DNA of 64,000 nt from UBA8752 sp965657965 (GTDB lineage Bacteria > Bacteroidota > Bacteroidia > Flavobacteriales_D > Sanyastnellaceae). Below the pieces are notes generated by a model, which had not been told where the DNA came from, ran no database searches, and saw nothing but the letters and a program-made list of their open reading frames with translations. Position numbers and translations under genes: made by a program. The stretch is taken from positions 1 to 64,000 of the forward strand of contig CBFHQM010000004.1 in assembly GCA_965657965.1 (NCBI GenBank), in the 5' to 3' direction. Below are positions 24,468-34,000 of this stretch, piece after piece. The stretch's first letter is position 1, and each line of letters begins with the position of its first letter.

Positions 24468-25565
24468 ATGGCCACCCCAAGACGCGCACTCATTACCGGC
24501 ATCACTGGACAAGACGGCGCCTACCTTACCGAACTCCTTTTGAAAAAAGGGTATGAGGTGCACGGCATCAAGCGCCGTACCTCGCTGCTCAATACGGACC
24601 GGATTGACCACCTCTATCAGGACCCACACGACCCAAACATCCGTTTGACGCTGCACTACGGGGACCTCACAGATTCAACCAACCTCATTCGCATCGTCCA
24701 GGAGGTCAAGCCACACGAGATTTACAACCTCGCGGCCATGAGCCACGTGAAGGTGAGCTTCGACACTCCCGAATACACCGCCAACGCCGATGGCCTTGGC
24801 ACCCTCAGGCTACTCGAGGCCATTCGCATTCTCGGGATGGAAAAGGATGTCCGGTTCTACCAAGCCTCCACATCCGAACTGTACGGACTCGCTCAAGAAG
24901 TCCCCCAAACCGAAACCACTCCGTTTTACCCAAGAAGCCCCTACGGTGTGGCCAAACTTTACAGTTTCTGGATTGTCAAGAACTACAGGGAAGCCTACGG
25001 CATTCACGCGTCTAACGGCATTTTATTCAACCACGAAAGCCCTTTGCGCGGCGAGACGTTTGTCACGCGAAAAATCACCCGTGCCGTCGCCAAAATCTCC
25101 CTTGGACTGCAAGAAAACCTCCACCTCGGAAACCTCGATGCCCAACGCGATTGGGGGCACGCCAAGGACTATGTGGAAGGCATGTGGCGCATGCTCCAAC
25201 AAGACCATTCCGATGATTATGTGCTCGCCACTGGACGCACCGTTGCCATTCGAACCTTCGTGGACATGGCCTTCAAAGAAGTGGGCATCGAATTGGAGTG
25301 GAAAGGATCAGGTGTAGAAGAAACCGGGGTGGACAAAACCACAGGTCAAGTTTTAGTGGCCGTGGACCCACGTTACTTCAGACCTACTGAAGTAGATCTG
25401 TTGGTTGGAGACGCCACAAAAGCCAAGGAAAAACTGGGTTGGACACCCACACACAATTTGGAGCAGCTGTGCGCAGAAATGGTCGCTTCCGATGTGGCGA
25501 CATTCAAGCGAGACAAGTATCTGCTTGACGGCGGACATGATGTGCTGAATCAGCACGAACTCTGA
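24468..25565 (+). CDS. gmd: GDP-mannose 4,6-dehydratase
   Basis: This enzyme converts GDP-D-mannose to GDP-4-keto-6-deoxymannose, the substrate of fcl at 4959. The 365-residue short-chain dehydrogenase has the NADP site ITGITGQDGAYL (9-20), the GMD-specific KRRTS with NTDRIDHLY (36-50), STSELYG at 134-140, and the catalytic Tyr159/Lys163 in SPYGVAK. The FNHESPLRGETFVTRKIT stretch is diagnostic. It lies nine bases after the exporter gene, and its TGA abuts the TCA of the convergent helicase gene without a spacer. Confidence 0.97.
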   Translation: MATPRRALITGITGQDGAYLTELLLKKGYEVHGIKRRTSLLNTDRIDHLYQDPHDPNIRLTLHYGDLTDSTNLIRIVQEVKPHEIYNLAAMSHVKVSFDTPEYTANADGLGTLRLLEAIRILGMEKDVRFYQASTSELYGLAQEVPQTETTPFYPRSPYGVAKLYSFWIVKNYREAYGIHASNGILFNHESPLRGETFVTRKITRAVAKISLGLQENLHLGNLDAQRDWGHAKDYVEGMWRMLQQDHSDDYVLATGRTVAIRTFVDMAFKEVGIELEWKGSGVEETGVDKTTGQVLVAVDPRYFRPTEVDLLVGDATKAKEKLGWTPTHNLEQLCAEMVASDVATFKRDKYLLDGGHDVLNQHEL

Positions 25566-28500
25566 TCACACCAAAGACACCTCGACGCATTCCCCCGCGT
25601 CGCAATAAAACACGAAGCCCCGAACCTCTCGTTGCTCTTGTTGAGCAATGGCGTTCATGTACCCCCGGACTTGGTCTGCGTCTTTTTTACGCTGCTTTTC
25701 ATTCGGGCCATGGGCCGTTTTAAAGTCAATCACATCGACTCGGTCCGTCTGAAACACGACGCGATCTGGCCGGACGATTTCCCCTTTAATTCCAACCAAT
25801 TCTCGTTCATTGTGAACGTCGCCAGACCCGTCGAACCAAGCTGACATTACCGGGTCCGCTACCACGTTCTGCACCGCGCTCACCACCCGCTTCCAATCGT
25901 CCTCACAACATTTGGTCCACGGCCAAGGCTGCCCCACAATCCGCTCAACATCTCCCGCATGGCGAATCCGCGCCAATTGACCGTGCACCGCAATTCCAAA
26001 GGCCTTTTGGTCCATTCTGCCGAGCACAGGCCGATTCAAGTCTCTTTGCCGTCCGGTGATCATTTCGGGGGGAATGCCATGAAAGACAAACCCAGGGATG
26101 GCGCATACCTCCAGGGCATCTTCCTTGGCCTCTTTTTCCAATGGTCGTGACGCTTCGAAATCCGCGGACCGATAGGGCCCTGCAGCCAAATCACACCCCA
26201 AGGCGTCCTCTATGCCTCGCGCCATAGAACGGCCCACTGTACCGGGCAGGTCTTCCTCGCGCCATTCTGTTTTTTCCACGTCAATCACAACATGCAAACG
26301 GACCTCTGCCCGAGTGGTGCAGACATATGCCACGTTGGTCACGTCAAAGCGCTGTTGGTTGCGCTCTTTCTCCCAGATGTCATGAACCGCGGTGTCTTTA
26401 AGAACCGCAACCGGCGCCACCAACCCTGGGATGGTGAACTCCGCGTCCGCAAACAGCGCTGGCATCAACGTGTCGTTTTTGTGAATTCGACCATCGTCGA
26501 ATCGGGTGATCACCACCGGGTATTGCAAGCCCTTGCTTTTGTGAACGGTCAAAATGCGCACAGCATCTGGCCCGGGAAGAACCCGAATGGACTGTTGCGC
26601 CCCCTTGCGATACCAATGCGCCAAAAAGCCAGGACGACCCATGTCCATGGCGGCACGTTCGTTGGTCAACTCCATGAGGACCTCGGCATGTGCAGGGTAA
26701 TCCCGGTCGAGCTCCAGTTTGCGCAAAATCACCCCTAAGCATTCCGTCAAAGGCAACGCAGACCACTTGGCCGCATCAAACTCCGGCACCACTTCTTTCA
26801 GCAATTCAGGGCCGTTTAATCTCCCAAACCGCCCCTCCGTTCCGTCCTTCCTCGGATAAAATTCCGATTGGTGGTGTCGGGCCAAAAGTTCCGCCTCATC
26901 CCAAGCTTGACCGCGCTCAACACAAATGGCGCCCCAAGCTTGAACAAATTTCAATACTGGTCCCGGCTCCTTGGGCTCTTCCATTGCCTCGAGCAAATGG
27001 ACAACAGCCAAGGCTGCTGGATGGCGACCCAACGCCAAACTTTCATCGGTAAAGGGGACAATGCGCGGCACACAAGACAGCAAGTATTCAGCCAATCGCT
27101 TCGCCTCTTTATTGGTCCGAACCAACAAGGCAATTTCTCCCGCTTTAAATCCGTCGTCGATGGATTGGCGAATGCGCGCTTCCATCCATTCACAGACAGC
27201 CTCGAAGCGCACATCAGCGGTTTTTCCCTCGAGCACCTCGACCTCCACACCGCCAGCAAACTCCTTTTGGGCTGTTTGCCTCACATCGGAATACACCTCC
27301 GTCCACTCTCCGCCCAAACCCGGCGCCAACGCTTCGTAAACCAAGTTGTTGAACTCCACGATCTCCGGCGCACTTCTCCAGTTGTCGTCGATGGGATGGT
27401 CGATAAAGTCATCCCGCATCCGACCTGCGGCGTCCTGCAAAGACTCTGGCAAACCTTCAGGGCCATCCGCAATCAAATCAGGAAGCTTCTTCAATTGTCG
27501 GTGGTCGCCATTGCGCCAGCGATAAATCGCCTGCTTCGCATCGCCCACTACCAAAGACAAATGGCCATGCCCCAGCGTTTCCCCCACAGCCACAGCTAAA
27601 TTCTGCCACTGGGTCACCGAGGTGTCTTGAAATTCGTCAATGAAAATGTGGTCGTAGCGCTCCCCAGTCCGCTCAAAAATGAAAGGCGCAGGATTGTCTC
27701 GCACCACATCTGAAATCATGCGGTTCAACGCCCCCAGCGTGCGCACATTTTCCTCTCTTTGCACCTCGAGGTGTGCCGTCTTAAGCGCGGTCAGTGTTCC
27801 CACCAAAGGCAACCAACGCCCCAGCATCACTTCGGTTCGATGCACCCTTGCGTGCTCGGTTGGCCCCATGGCCTGTTCCAACGCTGCCAATTGTACCAAT
27901 CGGTCATGAAATGGCGCTATGGCCGCCTCCCCGGCTTCATCGTTCTTTTTCGCCCACAAGCCCTCTTCCACACCACGGGTCAAGGTGGCGGTGGCCGCGG
28001 CCGCTTGGCCTCGGACAAGGCGCGTCAACCAGTTCTTTGTTACCCATTTGCGCAAAAAGACAGGCTCCAAATCTGCAGCCTCCAACGCGGTCAACAACGA
28101 TGAAGCCGCCGACTTAATGGCCGTTTTACGCTGCTGTACCGACTTGGACATCCGGTCTTGAACCGCAATGAAATCTGCCGGAGACCACCCATTTAACAAA
28201 TCCAACAGGTGCTGCATTTGCTCTTGGTCGATGGACTTTCCAATGTCCAACAATTGCCTCCGCACCTTGGCGTCTCGGTCGTCGTCCACGGCTTCCTCAA
28301 CAAATCGCCCAAGCAGCTCTGTTAAATCCAGGTCTTGCCCCAATTGCTCCAAAACGCGATCCACAGCCGCCTCCAAGAGTCGAGGCGTATCCAACTCAAT
28401 GGAAAAATCATGCTCGAGCAACAAGTCCGTGGCAAATCCACGAACCAGACCGCCCACAAACTTGTCGAGGGTCATGATCGACAACTCCCCATAATGGCGA

Positions 28501-28826
28501 TTCAATGCCGTCCGCATGGCCCGCGCCCGACGCCCAATTTCCTGAACATCCAAAGCGGTCTCTTCCGAAATTCCGGGCAGGTGCGCACTCTCCTCCGGCG
28601 CTTCCGCGAGCAACTCCAGCTCCTGCACGACGCGGGTCTTCATTTCCTGTGCCGCCTTGTTTGTAAAGGTCAAAGCCAAGATGCGCCGGAAAGGCAAAGG
28701 GACATTCGACCCCAAACAACACGACAGGTAAGCTTCCACCAACTTGAAGGTTTTCCCGCTTCCTGCTGATGCACGCAACACCCGAAATCCTGTGGGCATT
28801 GTTCCCACGGTCTCCTGACTCCTCAT
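25566..28826 (-). CDS. AddA/RecB-like UvrD-type helicase with C-terminal nuclease domain
   Basis: This 1,086-residue protein would unwind and resect double-strand breaks with an AddB-like partner. It has Walker A in LRASAGSGKTFKL (17-29), motif Ia ALTFTNKAAQEMKTRV, the Walker B region IFIDEFQDTS near residue 395, and VVGDAKQAIYRWRNGD. Motif V/VI-like ILTVHKSKGLQYPVV and VAYVCTTRAEVRL follow. The C-terminus has the PD-(D/E)xK-type pattern RPDRVVF and VDVIDFKT (about 1010-1035). This layout fits Bacteroidota AddA. The partner gene at 38969 is about 10 kb away on the other strand. Confidence 0.9.
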   Translation of the reverse strand: MRSQETVGTMPTGFRVLRASAGSGKTFKLVEAYLSCCLGSNVPLPFRRILALTFTNKAAQEMKTRVVQELELLAEAPEESAHLPGISEETALDVQEIGRRARAMRTALNRHYGELSIMTLDKFVGGLVRGFATDLLLEHDFSIELDTPRLLEAAVDRVLEQLGQDLDLTELLGRFVEEAVDDDRDAKVRRQLLDIGKSIDQEQMQHLLDLLNGWSPADFIAVQDRMSKSVQQRKTAIKSAASSLLTALEAADLEPVFLRKWVTKNWLTRLVRGQAAAATATLTRGVEEGLWAKKNDEAGEAAIAPFHDRLVQLAALEQAMGPTEHARVHRTEVMLGRWLPLVGTLTALKTAHLEVQREENVRTLGALNRMISDVVRDNPAPFIFERTGERYDHIFIDEFQDTSVTQWQNLAVAVGETLGHGHLSLVVGDAKQAIYRWRNGDHRQLKKLPDLIADGPEGLPESLQDAAGRMRDDFIDHPIDDNWRSAPEIVEFNNLVYEALAPGLGGEWTEVYSDVRQTAQKEFAGGVEVEVLEGKTADVRFEAVCEWMEARIRQSIDDGFKAGEIALLVRTNKEAKRLAEYLLSCVPRIVPFTDESLALGRHPAALAVVHLLEAMEEPKEPGPVLKFVQAWGAICVERGQAWDEAELLARHHQSEFYPRKDGTEGRFGRLNGPELLKEVVPEFDAAKWSALPLTECLGVILRKLELDRDYPAHAEVLMELTNERAAMDMGRPGFLAHWYRKGAQQSIRVLPGPDAVRILTVHKSKGLQYPVVITRFDDGRIHKNDTLMPALFADAEFTIPGLVAPVAVLKDTAVHDIWEKERNQQRFDVTNVAYVCTTRAEVRLHVVIDVEKTEWREEDLPGTVGRSMARGIEDALGCDLAAGPYRSADFEASRPLEKEAKEDALEVCAIPGFVFHGIPPEMITGRQRDLNRPVLGRMDQKAFGIAVHGQLARIRHAGDVERIVGQPWPWTKCCEDDWKRVVSAVQNVVADPVMSAWFDGSGDVHNERELVGIKGEIVRPDRVVFQTDRVDVIDFKTAHGPNEKQRKKDADQVRGYMNAIAQQEQREVRGFVFYCDAGECVEVSLV

Positions 28827-28939
28827 GAGGTCAAGTTCGGCTTCTCTTTGGCCCCGAACAAGCCACGTTCACAGCCGTTGTCTTTATTTCTGCAACCCAA
28901 GGCGCTCTTGTTTTGTTACAACTTTGGAATATTCGCATC

Positions 28940-29701
28940 ATGAACGTCATACGTCCCCTTTTTTGTGCCGCCATTCTGGCGAGTTTCGTTGCTGTTGTGG
29001 CCACTGGTTGCAAACCAGAACCCATGCACGGAGGCCCGGGAACACTGACCCTTACCGCTGACCTCCACATGAACGGCGACAGCATTCTTGTCGGACGCAC
29101 CGCCATCGACCCCAAGGGGAATCACCTTCGCCTGGAGACGTTTTCGATGTACTTCGGTGGCATTGAACTGCTCAATGACACCGGCGCAGTTCGACTGTCT
29201 GATGCCGAACGATGGGATGCTGGCGACGAGAACCAATGGAGCTACATGGTGGAACCCGGCACGTACGAGGGGTTCCGTCTGCACATTGGAGTACCCGCCG
29301 AATTCAACACCGACACAGACCCGACCATTTGGCCAAACCAGCATCCATTGGGTGTGAGTGGCAGCGCAGGGATGTTTTGGAGTTGGAATACAGGATACAT
29401 TTTTAGCAAGTTTGACGGCAAAGCGGATACCACAGGCGGCACGGACTTCACCCATGGCTTTGCCTATCACATCGGCGGCGATCCTCAACTCATCGAGGTT
29501 CGCTACAATGACCCTTGGGAAGTCACCGAGTGCAGCCACCATGATTTCTCCCTACAAGCGGACATCTTGGATTTCCTGATCAACGGCAATGACACCATCG
29601 ACGTTCGCACAGAGCCAGTGACCCATACTGGAGACAACCTCGACTTGGCCACCCGATATGTCCAAGCCCAAACCAACGCCATGACCTTGGTCAAGCAGTA
29701 A
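28940..29701 (+). CDS. MbnP-like lipoprotein, predicted copper-binding
   Basis: This 253-residue lipoprotein has Cys24 in VVATGC. The body is beta-rich and carries the MbnP-family landmarks: an early THLN-type strand pair, FSMYFGGIELL (68-78), PGTYEGFRLHIGVP (106-119) and GMFWSWNTGYIF (144-155). In the characterised Methylosinus pair, MbnH oxidises a tryptophan of MbnP to kynurenine, creating a copper site. Here the next gene, 27 bases downstream, encodes an MbnH-like diheme protein. No methanobactin precursor is evident in the window. The start at 28940 puts the signal peptide in frame; an upstream TTG at 28913 is less likely. Confidence 0.78.
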   Translation: MNVIRPLFCAAILASFVAVVATGCKPEPMHGGPGTLTLTADLHMNGDSILVGRTAIDPKGNHLRLETFSMYFGGIELLNDTGAVRLSDAERWDAGDENQWSYMVEPGTYEGFRLHIGVPAEFNTDTDPTIWPNQHPLGVSGSAGMFWSWNTGYIFSKFDGKADTTGGTDFTHGFAYHIGGDPQLIEVRYNDPWEVTECSHHDFSLQADILDFLINGNDTIDVRTEPVTHTGDNLDLATRYVQAQTNAMTLVKQ

Positions 29702-29728
29702 ACACATTCTGCGTGCGATATTGAACAC

Positions 29729-30859
29729 ATGAAGCACATCCAGTGGCCATTCAACTTGCATGTACAACCCTCTTTCCTTTTTGGTGGAGTGGTTTTGATC
29801 ATGTTGGGGGTCAGCGGGTGTCGTCCCGACCCGGTCGTAGAGTGCAAAACTCCACCCGGTGCCACCCCACTTGAAGTGGCGATTCCGCCCTTCTTTCCGC
29901 CCATGGACATTCCCCCAGACAACCCCATGACCGTTGAGGGCGTGGAGCTTGGACGTTTGCTCTTTTGGGAAAAAGGCCTGAGCGCCGACAGCACCATGAG
30001 TTGTGGCTCTTGTCACCTACCCAGCTTCTCCTTTGCTGACCCCAATCCTGTTTCCACCGGCATCACCGGCGCCCAAGGCACGAGAAATGCCATGGCCCTG
30101 ATTAATATGGCGTGGGTGCAGCATTACTTCTGGGATGGCCGAGCAGCGACGTTAGAAGAACAGATTCTTGACCCAGTGCCCCATCCCGACGAGATGAACT
30201 TGCCATGGGCAGAAGCCACGGCACGCTTGTCCGCAGATGCCGATTATGCCAACAGATTCAGTGTGGCCTTTGGAGGAAACGACATTACTTCCACAGAAGT
30301 CGCCAAGGCCATTGCACAATTCCTGCGGACCATGGTCTCTTCGGACAGCAAGTTTGACCGGTCGCGAACAGGACTCACCGTTTTGTCCGATTTGGAGTTT
30401 CAAGGCTATCAAATCTTCAATCGAGAAGGAGGGGATCCAGAGGTCGTTTCTGGCGGTCAATTTGGAGGCGACTGCTTCCATTGCCATGGCGAAGCGGGCC
30501 TGCAATTCGCGGACTACCTGTTCCACAACAATGGATTGGACAGCACGTTTTCAAGCGACCCTGGGCTGGCTGGCATCACTGGCCAACCTCTAGACAGCGG
30601 ACGATTCCGCACCCCAACGCTGCGCAACGTGGCTTTGACTCCTCCCTACATGCATGACGGCCGCTTTGGTACACTCGAGGAGGTGATTGACCATTACAAT
30701 TCGGGAGGTCACCCTTCATCGACCATTGATCCTTTTATGAAGTACAGCAGCGGCGGGTTAATGCTCCAAGACCAACAAAAAGAAGCGCTCTTGGCCTTTT
30801 TGCATGCCCTGACAGACACAACTTTTGCTGTCAATCCAGACTTCTCAGACCCACACTAA
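29729..30859 (+). CDS. MbnH/cytochrome c peroxidase-like diheme protein
   Basis: This 376-residue protein has a lipoprotein-type signal with Cys31 in GVSGC and two heme c sites, Cys92-GS-Cys95-His96 and Cys248-FH-Cys251-His252. Diheme peroxidase landmarks include LGRLLFWEKGLSADSTMSC, NAMALINMAWVQHYFWDGR and FRTPTLRNVALTPPYMHDGRFGTLEEV. Classical CcpA-type enzymes reduce peroxide. Adjacency to an MbnP-like gene suggests the protein-modifying MbnH subgroup. It probably needs the Ccm or equivalent system for heme attachment. Confidence 0.88.
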   Translation: MKHIQWPFNLHVQPSFLFGGVVLIMLGVSGCRPDPVVECKTPPGATPLEVAIPPFFPPMDIPPDNPMTVEGVELGRLLFWEKGLSADSTMSCGSCHLPSFSFADPNPVSTGITGAQGTRNAMALINMAWVQHYFWDGRAATLEEQILDPVPHPDEMNLPWAEATARLSADADYANRFSVAFGGNDITSTEVAKAIAQFLRTMVSSDSKFDRSRTGLTVLSDLEFQGYQIFNREGGDPEVVSGGQFGGDCFHCHGEAGLQFADYLFHNNGLDSTFSSDPGLAGITGQPLDSGRFRTPTLRNVALTPPYMHDGRFGTLEEVIDHYNSGGHPSSTIDPFMKYSSGGLMLQDQQKEALLAFLHALTDTTFAVNPDFSDPH

Positions 30860-31038
30860 TCCGGTCTACCACGTCCGCATTGAAAGGCCGAGAATTGCGC
30901 TGTAAATCAAGGGCCAATCCATCCCAAACCTGTGGCGATCACCCAACCAAAGACGCCAATGAGGATGTGACCACCTCGAGGTGAACAAATCCACCCCCCT
31001 TGCGGAAGACAGACAAATCCAACCGGTAAATTTCCTGT

Positions 31039-34000
31039 ATGGATCGCCGCAACCTCAGCGCCTTTCGTGCCGTATGCCATAACATGGCTTTGCGCATGAC
31101 ATTTTCCCTTCTGGCGTTGCTGCTGTCTGCGGCCACCCTTCAGGATGCACGTGCCCAATGCCCTCAATTTTTGGGCACAGAAGTGGTTGCCGACCTGCCC
31201 GAAACCACCACAACCCCGCATTGGTTCCGGTGCATATCAAGCGTTACCGCCGATCCCGCCCCCTTTACTTTCGAGTTGACCGCTCAACCCGCCACCCACA
31301 ATGGCGTCCAAATTGATTGGGGCGATGGAAGCCCAACCGAGGTGATTGGCAATTGGGACGGGGCCACCCCCATCGCCCACAGTTACAATCCAAGCGGGTG
31401 GGACACCTACAGCATTGTGGTCACCACAGCCGCTTGTCCATCCGGCAGCACAGGCCTGTTGGTCAACGAGCCCGAGACCCCTGGTGCAGGTTTGGTTTAT
31501 GGAGACAGCAATGCCGGCTGCGCCCCGTTTGTGGGCCTGCCTAAAATTGACGTCAACCTCGCCTTCAGTCCCACGTGGAGTTTCAGTTTGGATTGGGGGG
31601 ACGGAAGCGCTGCAGATGAATTCACCATGGCGGACGTATTCAACAACCCCGCCTATGATACCCTTCGCTTCACGTCCAGCACGGGGGATGAGATTTTTCG
31701 AATTCTCGGGGCTGAGCACACGTTCAATGCGGACAACTGTGCCTCGGGCGATTGCGACCACACCCTGACCCTGACCTACTCCAATTACTGCTCTGTTCGC
31801 GGAGCCACTGCGCCTTTTGAGCCAGGTGGAACCATCGTGGGGACTGGGTTCAAACAGTCCACTCTGGGCAATGCCTTTCTAACCTGGGATGTAGACAAAG
31901 CAGAAATTGACGTCACCAACCCCGTTGTTTGCTGGCCAGAAAACCAGACCGGTGTGGGCAACGTCGCCTGTCCCAATTGCTGCGATGCCGCAAGCGGCAA
32001 CAACATTCCAGGCAATGGCACCATCCGTGCCGAAAAATGGGATTTTGGCGGGGCCAGCTACATTGGAACGGGACCCGACCCCACCAATTGGATTGACTGG
32101 GTTGGCGATTGTGCCAGCAACCAAGTGCATCTTCTGGAATTCCCCAACCCGGGAACCTACACCGTAACCCTCTACACAGAAAACCACTGCGGCATTGATA
32201 CCGTTGCCCGCGACATTTTGGTCTCCCCACCACCAACCGTCACCGCCACTGGCGATCAAACAACCCTTTGTCCTGGAGAGCCCTTTCAATTCCAAACCGC
32301 GGAATGGTCGGCCGGTCCACCGCTGACCGCAGAGGATTTAAGCTTCAACTTCACCTATGGCGATGGGCCCTTTTCCATTACAGTGGCCATGGTCGATGGT
32401 TTGATCCCGTTCGAAAACATACCGAGTCAACCCGGCAACGTCTACGATGCGGCAGGCATTTTCGATGCCACCATTCAAGTTTTCCCGACCCTCGCTCCTT
32501 CTTGCATCGGCAGCGCCGTTGTACCGGTCACGGTCCTCACGCCACCCGAGGCCAATTTCGAATTGCCCAACGACACCTGCGCAGCCCAAGTCAGTGTGAC
32601 TCCCGCCGATGCTTCCGTCAATGGACTCAACTACACTTGGACATTGGATGGTGTGGGCACGATCGGAAGCGACGCCAGTCCAGCGCCTGTCAATTTGATG
32701 GGGCCTGGCGTATTCAACTTCACGCTGGACCTCACGTCGTCCAATGGCTGTTCCGATTCGCGCACCGAAAGCATCACCCTGGCCGATGTGCCCATCGCCA
32801 ATTTCAGTGTGGCCGATGCGTGCCTCGGCATTCCAACGGTGCTCGATGGTTCAGCTTCCTCAACCGAAGTCACGTTGGGTGGCCCCATCGTCGAATATGT
32901 GTGGTCACTTGAAGACGGGACAACATTGCTCGGAGACGTTCAAAACCTCCAATACGACACACCCAGCTCACCCGAAGTGCAGCTCACGGTCACCACAGAA
33001 GCGGGGTGCAGCCAAACCCTGATTCAATCCTTTGACATTCTCCCACGGCCTGGCATTCAAACCTTGGACAACGACACCATGGGATGCAGCCCCATGATTC
33101 TCGCCCTCACGGCCGTAGACACCACGGGCCTCACCGTGCCTTCTAGCTGGAGTTGGAACTACGGACACGGGTCCAGCGATTCACCCGATCCTGACGGCAC
33201 CCACACCTGGCCGACAAACAACAGCGAAGACACAGTTTTCTATGCTGTCTCGGTTGAAGCGAGCCTTGGCGGATGCAGCAGCACGGCCGAGCTCGAAGTG
33301 TCTGTTGCACCAGCCCCGTTCATTCAGACCGATGGCGGCGAAATCTGCAGTGGTCTTTCCTTTCCCTTTGCCGGCAACGCCTTCAATCTGGGAGAAACGC
33401 CCGAATGGTTCTGGACCATAGACAACGTTTGGTCCAACGTCGCGCAAGACTATGGCACCATCACCAGCGACTTCGAAGATTTCGACTACACGTTTATCAA
33501 TCCAGACAACCTCACCGACACAGTTTCCATTGAGCTGACCGTCTCAAGGCCCAACGGGTGTATCGCACAGGACCAAGCCACCCTGCTGGTTCGACCCGCC
33601 TTTGCTCCATTGGTTGCGGATGAATCCGGGTGCACTCCCTTGGCCGTCATGGCCCCCGCTCAAGTGGCACTGAGCGTGGACTGGGACTTTGGTGACGCCG
33701 CCAATCCAGACCCTCCCGGCGCAGAAGGTCACGTGTACAACGCCCCCGGCGATTACGTGATTTCCGCCAACGGGGTCAGCGTTTTTGGTTGCGCCGGCTC
33801 GAACACGGCCACCGTGACCGTTTATCCCACTCCCACACCCACGATTTCGGCTGCGGATGTATTGTGCGCCCCCGAACCCGTTCAACCCCTTCGCTCCTCA
33901 AGTGCCACAGATGGCGCCAGTTCGTGGAGTCTTCAAGTCGATTTGAGCACCACTTATCCATGGAATGGAAGCACGGACACCCTCGTTGCACTTCCGCCGG

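Noticed and set aside
30860..31038. Possible small gene or RNA in the 179-base gap before the PKD giant
   Set aside because: No open frame with coding character, no hairpin and no tRNA-like fold was seen. A TAAATTTC just before the ATG is only a weak promoter-like match.
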